From the NCBI RefSeq assembly GCF_023716565.1, contig NZ_CP071848.1:2294001-2358000 (forward strand): DNA of 64,000 nucleotides. Reading direction: 5' to 3'. Position 1 is the stretch's first letter, and every line of letters begins with the position of its first letter. The notes under the pieces were generated by a model. It worked only from the letters and a program-made list of their open reading frames with translations. It ran no database searches and was not told the origin of the DNA. Position numbers and translations under genes: made by a program. This document shows positions 58,650 to 64,000 of this stretch, one piece after another. The DNA comes from Vibrio sp. SCSIO 43136. GTDB taxonomy: Bacteria; Pseudomonadota; Gammaproteobacteria; Enterobacterales; Vibrionaceae.

Positions 58650-59282
58650 GTGCAAACCTTATTCGAATTGATTAAAAAAAGATCGCCACTTCGTCTCATT
58701 GCGATCCTACTTACCCTGTTTATTTTTGCGGGCTGTAGCTCGTTACCCCCAGAGCCTGATCATGGGGTTGAGTGGAAACTTCATCAAACTCAAGTTCAAG
58801 CGATTACTCGTTACACTCTTCAAGGGAAAATGGCCTATATCTCCCCCGACGAGCGCCAAAGCCTGAATCTGTATTGGAAACAAACCCCAGCCAAAAGTGA
58901 CTTACGCTTATCAACGTTTCTTGGCCAAACTGCACTGAATATGGATTTCACCCCCATGCACGCAAAAGTCGAAGTGCATGACGGCAGAACCTTTGAGCAC
59001 CCTGATATCAATCTGCTTATAAAGCGCTTATCTGGGATGAGCATTCCTGTGCAAGAGCTTACCGAGTGGGTTAAAGGGGTCCCTGCGGGCACCTATGACT
59101 ATCAAGTCTCTGAACTTAATACGCTATCAGAACTTAATACGGTGGTTTCTGGGCAACCTTGGACTCTACAGTTCGAGCGTTATCAACAAGTGGATGACCT
59201 ACTGCTGCCAGCCCGAATTACCATGATTAGCGGCGATCAAACCATCAAACTATCTATTTCAAAGTGGACACTCAACCCATGA
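58650..59282 (+). CDS. lolB: Outer-membrane lipoprotein insertion protein
   Basis: A 210-residue lipoprotein that receives lipoproteins from LolA. The signal peptide ends in the lipobox IFAGC. The middle shows [20 protein letters not shown] and [20 protein letters not shown]. The start is GTG at 58650, preceded by AAAGGAGCACA. It overlaps ispE by four bases. Confidence 0.95.
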   Translation: MQTLFELIKKRSPLRLIAILLTLFIFAGCSSLPPEPDHGVEWKLHQTQVQAITRYTLQGKMAYISPDERQSLNLYWKQTPAKSDLRLSTFLGQTALNMDFTPMHAKVEVHDGRTFEHPDINLLIKRLSGMSIPVQELTEWVKGVPAGTYDYQVSELNTLSELNTVVSGQPWTLQFERYQQVDDLLLPARITMISGDQTIKLSISKWTLNP

Positions 59283-60151
59283 TTGAGCAACTGACTCATT
59301 GGCCTTCTCCTGCCAAACTGAACTTATTTCTCTACATTACAGGGCGTCGAGATAACGGCTATCACGACCTGCAAACGCTATTTCAATTTATTGATTATGG
59401 AGATGAGCTGCATATACAAGCCAACCACAGCGGAGAAATCACCCTGTCACCTGCTATCGAAGGTGTGCCACTTGAAGACAATTTGATTTGGAAAGCAGCA
59501 ACAGCATTGCAGCAAAAAACCAACTGCCCTCTTGGTGCCCATATCGAGCTGGATAAAGTTCTCCCTATGGGTGGTGGCATCGGTGGTGGCTCATCCAACG
59601 CCGCAAGCACATTAGTGGCGCTTAACTTTTTATGGCAAACTCATTTAAGTGATGATGAACTGGCTGAGATCGGACTTAAGCTCGGCGCAGACGTCCCAGT
59701 TTTTGTCCGTGGCTTTGCTGCATTTGCCGAAGGCGTTGGCGAAAAACTCATCGAAGCAACGCCTAAAATGCCTTGGTTTCTTGTCGTACGACCAGATGTG
59801 GCAATTTCGACCCAAGAAATTTTCACTCACCCTCAATTGACAAGAAACACACCAAAGCGAGAGCTGACAACGCTTTTAAGCCTGCCATACGAAAACGATT
59901 GCGAAAAAATCGTGCGTAACCTCTATCCGGAGGTTGATAAGCAACTTTCATGGCTGCTACAATATGCGCCGTCAAGATTGACGGGCACCGGATCTTGCGT
60001 TTTTGCTGAGTTTTCGAGCAAAAACGAAGCAGATTCTGTGCTCTCTCAGTTGCCAGATGATACTCAAGCATTTGTCGCTGAAGGCGTAAATCTTTCGCCT
60101 CTAAAACAAAGATTGGCTGAATACCAAACAGCCTACTCACAATCTACCTAA
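59279..60151 (+). CDS. ispE: 4-diphosphocytidyl-2-C-methyl-D-erythritol kinase
   Basis: A 290-residue GHMP kinase of the non-mevalonate isoprenoid path. The ATP loop is [40 protein letters not shown] opens the protein, and [13 protein letters not shown] is the third motif. The ATG at 59279 overlaps the lolB TGA (ATGA), showing coupling. Confidence 0.96.
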   Translation: MIEQLTHWPSPAKLNLFLYITGRRDNGYHDLQTLFQFIDYGDELHIQANHSGEITLSPAIEGVPLEDNLIWKAATALQQKTNCPLGAHIELDKVLPMGGGIGGGSSNAASTLVALNFLWQTHLSDDELAEIGLKLGADVPVFVRGFAAFAEGVGEKLIEATPKMPWFLVVRPDVAISTQEIFTHPQLTRNTPKRELTTLLSLPYENDCEKIVRNLYPEVDKQLSWLLQYAPSRLTGTGSCVFAEFSSKNEADSVLSQLPDDTQAFVAEGVNLSPLKQRLAEYQTAYSQST

Positions 60152-60177
60152 AACTGGACGCAACCGGAGTTTCCACC

Positions 60178-61122
60178 GTGCCTGATATGAAGCTATTTGC
60201 TGGTAACGCAACACCTGAACTAGCCCAACGTATTGCTGATCGTCTTTACATCTCTCTTGGAGATGCAACTGTTTCTCGTTTTTCTGATGGCGAAGTTGCT
60301 GTTCAAATCAACGAAAACGTTCGTGGTAGCGATGTATTCATCATCCAATCTACTTGTGCACCAACCAACGACAACCTAATGGAGTTGGTGGTAATGATCG
60401 ATGCAATGCGCCGTGCTTCAGCTGGCCGTATTACTGCTGTGATCCCTTACTTTGGTTACGCTCGCCAAGACCGTCGTGTACGTTCTGCTCGTGTGCCAAT
60501 TACTGCTAAAGTTGTTGCAGACTTCCTTTCTAACGTTGGTGTAGACCGCGTTCTAACAATTGACCTGCACGCTGAGCAAATCCAGGGCTTCTTCGATGTT
60601 CCTGTAGACAACATCTTCGGTACGCCTGTTCTTCTTGAAGACATGCGCGCTCGTGGCCTAGAAGATCCTGTTGTTGTATCTCCTGACCTAGGCGGCGTTG
60701 TACGTGCTCGTGCAACAGCTAAAGCGCTAGACGACACTGACATTGCTATCGTTGATAAGCGTCGCCCACGTGCGAACGTTTCAGAAGTAATGAACCTAAT
60801 CGGTGACGTTGAAGGTCGCGACTGTGTTATCGTTGATGACATGATCGACACAGGCGGTACGCTATGTAAAGCAGCTGAAGCGCTTAAAGAGCGCGGCGCT
60901 AAGCGTGTATTCGCTTACGCAACTCACGCTGTATTCTCTGGCAACGCTGCGAAAAACATCGCAAGCTCTGTTCTAGACCAAGTAATAATCACTGACTCAA
61001 TCGAACTGTCTAAAGAGATGGAAGCGACGGGTAAAGTGACTCAACTTACTCTATCTAGCATGCTAGCTGAAGCGATCCGTCGCATTAGCAACGAAGAATC
61101 TATCTCGGCGATGTTTAACTAA
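60178..61122 (+). CDS. prs: Ribose-phosphate pyrophosphokinase (PRPP synthetase)
   Basis: A 314-residue enzyme making PRPP for nucleotides, His and Trp. [33 protein letters not shown] and the PRPP loop [20 protein letters not shown] are present, ending in [16 protein letters not shown]. The start is GTG at 60178, as in E. coli prs, preceded by CGGAG. It is third after lolB and ispE, with a terminator after it. Confidence 0.97.
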   Translation: MPDMKLFAGNATPELAQRIADRLYISLGDATVSRFSDGEVAVQINENVRGSDVFIIQSTCAPTNDNLMELVVMIDAMRRASAGRITAVIPYFGYARQDRRVRSARVPITAKVVADFLSNVGVDRVLTIDLHAEQIQGFFDVPVDNIFGTPVLLEDMRARGLEDPVVVSPDLGGVVRARATAKALDDTDIAIVDKRRPRANVSEVMNLIGDVEGRDCVIVDDMIDTGGTLCKAAEALKERGAKRVFAYATHAVFSGNAAKNIASSVLDQVIITDSIELSKEMEATGKVTQLTLSSMLAEAIRRISNEESISAMFN

Positions 61123-61152
61123 TTCGTTAATCGCAGAAGATAAATGATTATG

Positions 61153-61179
61153 AAGCCCGCTCTTGTAGCGGGTTTTTTT
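61153..61179 (+). terminator. Terminator of lolB-ispE-prs
   Basis: CCCGCTC-TTGTA-GCGGG-type stem (CCCGCT/AGCGGG) with seven T. Confidence 0.9.
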
Positions 61180-61230
61180 GTGTTTACGGCATACGGAGAA
61201 CGGTAAGCGGGCGCTTCGCTTACGGTAAAC

Positions 61231-61286
61231 GGGTTCAAGGGTTCAAGGGTTCAAGGGTTCAAGGGTTCAAGGGTTCAAGGGTTCAA
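61231..61286. repeat. Tandem octamer repeat, seven copies of GGGTTCAA
   Basis: Seven exact 8-base copies directly after TTACGGTAAAC. One base different from the GGGTTGAA array at 14686-14733. Confidence 0.92.
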
Positions 61287-61305
61287 GCAGGATGCTCGAT
61301 CTAGC

Positions 61306-61769
61306 CCTCCCCCTTTTCAAGCGGCCGGCGTCCCGGGGGGAGCTGGAGGGGGTTAAACTATGACTTTCAACTTTTTGAAAAGTATAAGTCTTTATATATT
61401 CTCATAAGGAGCTTCGCTCTACTTAGACCTTATACATAACTGGTTAGATCTTTTAACCCCCCTCTTACTCCTGTCTTTTATACACAAGTCAGCTTGGCAA
61501 AGAATTCTCCTCCCCTTGATCGGAAATGTTTGTATTTTCGATGAATTATCCGCCAAGGGGAGGCTGGGAGGGGTTGCTGTGATGATGCATAGTTAATGCG
61601 TTGGACATAGCTTCGGAGTTACCAACCCCCACTAGGCGTGCCCCTCCCACTCCCCCTTTTATAAACTTCTTCGATCAATTAGCCCCATCGAACAAGGGGG
61701 AGAGCTATTTTTCGAACTCTTTTGGACTTGTGTATAAGAAACAGCGCCGGCCGCTTGAAAAGGGGGAGG
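61306..61769. mobile_element. Miniature inverted-repeat element, outer
   Basis: The left end CCTCCCCCTTTTCAAGCGGC plus CGGC (61306-61329) is a perfect 24-base inverse of 61746-61769. It encodes no transposase. A related end sits at 46760. No clean target duplication flanks it. Confidence 0.65.
61471..61744. mobile_element. Nested miniature element with Tn5-outer-end-like termini
   Basis: Left end CTGTCTTTTATACACAAGT (61471-61489) and, on the minus strand, right end CTGTTTCTTATACACAAGT (61744-61726). Each matches the Tn5/IS50 outer end CTGACTCTTATACACAAGT at 17 of 19 bases, in correct inward orientation. The interior of 274 bases has no transposase. No 9-base duplication is visible. Confidence 0.65.
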
Positions 61770-61846
61770 ATCTGTCTTTCCCACTCTGATATCTCATCAA
61801 CTACATTTGTTAAAAGAACAAAATTTACAAAACACAAAAGCCGTTT

Positions 61847-61870
61847 AGACGTCTAGATGTTGACACGTCT
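61847..61870 (+). promoter_or_regulatory. MetJ operator: three tandem met boxes
   Basis: AGACGTCT (perfect met box), AGATGTTG and ACACGTCT in direct head-to-tail 8-base register. It overlaps the -35 box of the metT promoter, so methionine (via SAM-MetJ) should repress. Confidence 0.9.
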
Positions 61871-61888
61871 AGTGGTCATGCGTACCCT
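61860..61888 (+). promoter_or_regulatory. metT promoter
   Basis: TTGACA (61860-61865), a 17-base spacer, TACCCT (61883-61888), with the -35 box inside the met boxes. Confidence 0.72.
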
Positions 61889-61921
61889 TAGCGCCAATTT
61901 CAGCTTATTGAGAATTTTGTA

Positions 61922-63241
61922 ATGACTGTAACGCCGTCGGCGAAAGCCTTATTACCTCTTGCGCTCTTTCTGACACTATTTATTGGTGTCGGTAGCTATT
62001 TAACCATGCAAGGGGTGGAGTTTGCTTTCTATCAACTGCCAGCCCCAGTGGCAGCACTGCCTGCGATCGTTCTAGCGATCTTGCTAAGTAAAGAGAAGCT
62101 CAATAAAGCGATTGAACAGTTTATCCAAGGTGTTGGGCATGGCGATATCATCGCAATGTGCATCATCTATCTGCTGGCTGGGGCTTTTGCTGCGGTGGCT
62201 AAAGCGACGGGTGGTGTTGATGCGACCGTTAACCTTGGTCTATCCCTGCTACCACCTAGCCTTATTCTGCCGGGCATGTTTTTGATTGCTGCGTTTATTG
62301 CTACTGCAATGGGCACATCAATGGGCACGATCGCAGCCCTTGCTCCAGTGGCACTCGGTGTAGCGGACGCAACAGGTATCGATCACGCAATTGCAGCGGG
62401 TGCGGTGTTAAGCGGCGCAATGTTTGGTGACAACCTTTCGATCATCTCGGATACCACCATTGCAGCAACTCGCTCTCAAGGCTGTGAGATGAAAGATAAG
62501 TTTAAAGAGAACATCTCGATTGCTCTACCAGCGGCTATCGTATCACTGGTTCTGTTTGCGTTCCTGAGTAAACCAAGTGAAGCACCAGCAACGACTAATA
62601 TCGAGTGGCTAAAGGTTCTACCTTACCTGACGATCCTTGTGCTTGCGGTATCTGGTCTAAATGTATTTGCAGTACTTGCGATTGGTATCGTGCTAGCAGG
62701 TATTGTTGGCCTGTCTATTACCGACGAGTACTCAATCACTCAATACGGTCAAGATATCTACGCAGGCTTTGGCAACATGCAAGAGATCTTCTTACTATCT
62801 ATGCTAATCGGTGGCCTAAGTGCGCTAATGAAGCATCAAGGCGGCCTAGCATGGATCACTCAATCGTTAAGCAAGGTTCTAAAATCTTCAAGCCGTAAGA
62901 GTGGCGAATTTGGTATTGCCCTGCTAGTTAGCCTGGTAAACTGCTGCACGGCAAATAACACGGTAGCGATCCTTGTTTCAGGTACGATCGCAAAAGATCT
63001 GGCGGAAAAACATGATATCTGCGCTAAACGTGCGGCAAGCTTGCTAGATATCTTCTCTTGTGTGATTCAAGGCATCTTGCCTTACGGTGCGCAAGTACTT
63101 CTGGCCGGTTCTATTCTGAAATTGTCACCAATTGAAGTCACCACTCACTCTTATTACTGCTTTGCGCTGGCAGCTGCTGCACTGCTTGCGGTCGTATTCA
63201 AGCCTGCAAAAGGAAGAGAAGCGAGCGCATCTGTCGCTTGA
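61922..63241 (+). CDS. metT: NhaC-type secondary transporter, probable methionine importer MetT
   Basis: A 439-residue inner-membrane protein with about eleven hydrophobic segments, of the NhaC/Na+-H+ antiporter superfamily. Signature stretches are [40 protein letters not shown] and [20 protein letters not shown]. Because met boxes control it, the methionine-transporter assignment (MetT, proposed for Vibrio and relatives from regulon comparisons) is much more likely than a Na+/H+ antiporter role. It sits between prs and pth, genes that are otherwise neighbours in other Vibrio. Confidence 0.88.
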   Translation: MTVTPSAKALLPLALFLTLFIGVGSYLTMQGVEFAFYQLPAPVAALPAIVLAILLSKEKLNKAIEQFIQGVGHGDIIAMCIIYLLAGAFAAVAKATGGVDATVNLGLSLLPPSLILPGMFLIAAFIATAMGTSMGTIAALAPVALGVADATGIDHAIAAGAVLSGAMFGDNLSIISDTTIAATRSQGCEMKDKFKENISIALPAAIVSLVLFAFLSKPSEAPATTNIEWLKVLPYLTILVLAVSGLNVFAVLAIGIVLAGIVGLSITDEYSITQYGQDIYAGFGNMQEIFLLSMLIGGLSALMKHQGGLAWITQSLSKVLKSSSRKSGEFGIALLVSLVNCCTANNTVAILVSGTIAKDLAEKHDICAKRAASLLDIFSCVIQGILPYGAQVLLAGSILKLSPIEVTTHSYYCFALAAAALLAVVFKPAKGREASASVA

Positions 63242-63299
63242 TCACAAAAAACTGTGCTATCATACGGCGCTTTTTTTGATTCCTAGAGAGATCCTAACC

Positions 63300-63890
63300 T
63301 TGAGTCAACAGATTAAACTTCTTGTTGGGCTAGCAAACCCGGGCGCTGAGTACGCACGTACTCGTCATAATGCAGGCGCTTGGGCCGTTGAAGAGCTAGC
63401 TCGTGTTCACAACGTAACACTGAAAAATGAACCAAAGTTTTTTGGTATGACAGGTCGAATCATTGTTGATGGACAGGATCTCCGTTTGCTGATCCCTACC
63501 ACCTTTATGAACCTTTCCGGTAAAGCGGTTGCAGCGCTTGCAAAGTTTTACCAGATCAAACCTGAAGAGATCATGGTCGCGCATGACGAACTTGATATGC
63601 CTCCAGGTGTTGCTAAGTTCAAGAAAGGCGGTGGTCATGGCGGTCACAATGGCCTGCGTGACATCATCAGTAAGATGGGCAACAACAAAGATTTCTATCG
63701 TCTACGTCTTGGCATCGGCCATCCGGGACACAAAGACAGAGTCGCTGGCTATGTTTTAGGCAAAGCTCCAGCGAAAGAGCAAGAATGTATTGATGCAGCT
63801 GTCGATGAGTCAGTTCGCAGTCTAGATATATTGCTAAAAGACGGTCTAACCAAAGCGCAAAATCGCTTACACACTTTCAAAGCAGAATAA
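63300..63890 (+). CDS. pth: Peptidyl-tRNA hydrolase
   Basis: A 196-residue enzyme that recycles peptidyl-t[23 protein letters not shown] holds the catalytic histidine, with [31 protein letters not shown] and [19 protein letters not shown]. The frame is open upstream into metT, but homology starts at SQQIKLL, so I take the TTG at 63300 as the start; GAGAG lies upstream. It is 10 bases before ychF. Confidence 0.95.
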   Translation: MSQQIKLLVGLANPGAEYARTRHNAGAWAVEELARVHNVTLKNEPKFFGMTGRIIVDGQDLRLLIPTTFMNLSGKAVAALAKFYQIKPEEIMVAHDELDMPPGVAKFKKGGGHGGHNGLRDIISKMGNNKDFYRLRLGIGHPGHKDRVAGYVLGKAPAKEQECIDAAVDESVRSLDILLKDGLTKAQNRLHTFKAE

Positions 63891-63900
63891 GGTAAAAACA

Positions 63901-64000
63901 TGGGTTTTAAATGTGGCATCGTTGGTCTGCCTAACGTAGGTAAATCAACCCTATTTAACGCACTGACTAAAGCGGGTATCGAAGCAGCGAACTTCCCGTT
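63901..64000 (+). CDS. ychF: YchF/Obg-like GTPase/ATPase, N-terminus (cut by window edge)
   Basis: Only the first 33 residues: [20 protein letters not shown], the P-loop of the YchF (EngD/OLA1) family, then [14 protein letters not shown]. It follows pth by 10 bases, the standard pth-ychF pair. Confidence 0.95.

Larger units (their letters stand above)
61180..61921. other. Repeat-filled insertion between prs and metT
   Basis: About 740 bases with no credible gene. It holds the octamer array at 61231-61286, an element with 24-base inverted ends (61306-61769), a second element nested in it (61471-61744), internal inverted G/C tracts (for example CCTCCCCTTG 61509-61518 with CAAGGGGAGG 61554-61563), then the metT regulatory region. 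Confidence 0.8.

Noticed and set aside
61231..61286. CRISPR array
   Set aside because: The 8-base units are directly adjacent with no spacers.
61471..61489. Sequencing adapter contamination
   Set aside because: The motif resembles the transposase mosaic end used in library kits, but it differs at several bases, carries the natural AAGTC outer-end tail and appears at both ends in inverted orientation, so it is genomic.
61601..61789. 62-residue open frame
   Set aside because: It lies inside the nested repeat elements and is proline/repeat derived; no ribosome site.
61922..63241. Na+/H+ antiporter NhaC as final name
   Set aside because: The met boxes in its promoter favour methionine transport; NhaC is only the superfamily.

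Overview
The window is a chromosomal segment of a Vibrio (Vibrionaceae, Gammaproteobacteria). The evidence is gene content and order: cysK-ptsH-ptsI-crr, the complete flgA/flgBCDEFGHIJKL flagellar block with the Vibrio-specific H-ring genes flgO, flgP and flgT, gltX-copA-copG, and sirB2-prmC-prfA-hemA // lolB-ispE-prs, with pth-ychF at the right edge. Most of it is core housekeeping DNA. I cannot name the species from sequence alone.

Layout. 1-4703: cysZ (partial), cysK, then ptsH, ptsI and crr of the sugar phosphotransferase system, with structured leaders and spacers. 4704-5994: an intact ISL3-family insertion sequence that landed in the T-tract of the crr terminator and made an 8-bp duplication. 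6003-9620: a decayed prophage or satellite island. It holds a Sel1-repeat lipoprotein, a truncated Rha-family gene preceded by what looks like a full P4/P1-type antisense immunity RNA cassette, an unrecognised gene, an IS630 remnant and the C-terminal stub of a tyrosine integrase. 9946-28434: flagellin, flgL to flgB, cheR, cheV, flgA, flgM, flgN, flgP, flgO and flgT, with good sigma-54 promoters ahead of flgK, flgF, flgB and flgT and a sigma-28 promoter ahead of flgM.

28479-37212 is a sensory and transport block. It has an orphan amino-acid-type binding protein, tRNA-Arg, a binding protein/diguanylate cyclase pair divergent from a small periplasmic protein/chemoreceptor pair, and a Fur-box operon of two peptide-type ABC ATPases plus an unknown gene, without permeases. 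37268-49000: gltX, copA-copG behind a CueR-type promoter, a small porin, a TraB/GumN protein, rluF, smrB, a 46-residue membrane protein, tRNA-Pro, fadL and ybaK. 49132-61122: a lipoprotein 5'-nucleotidase, a chemoreceptor, kdsA, sirB1, sirB2, prmC, prfA, hemA, and divergently lolB, ispE, prs. 61123-61921 is repeat DNA with a nested element whose ends resemble the Tn5 outer end. Then come a MetJ-controlled transporter (metT), pth and the start of ychF.

The items most worth a second look are the seqA-terminator-CI RNA-seqC cassette ahead of the rha gene, the divergent sensor locus at 29389-34806, the Fur-box orphan ATPases at 34995-37212, and the nested Tn5-like miniature element at 61471-61744.
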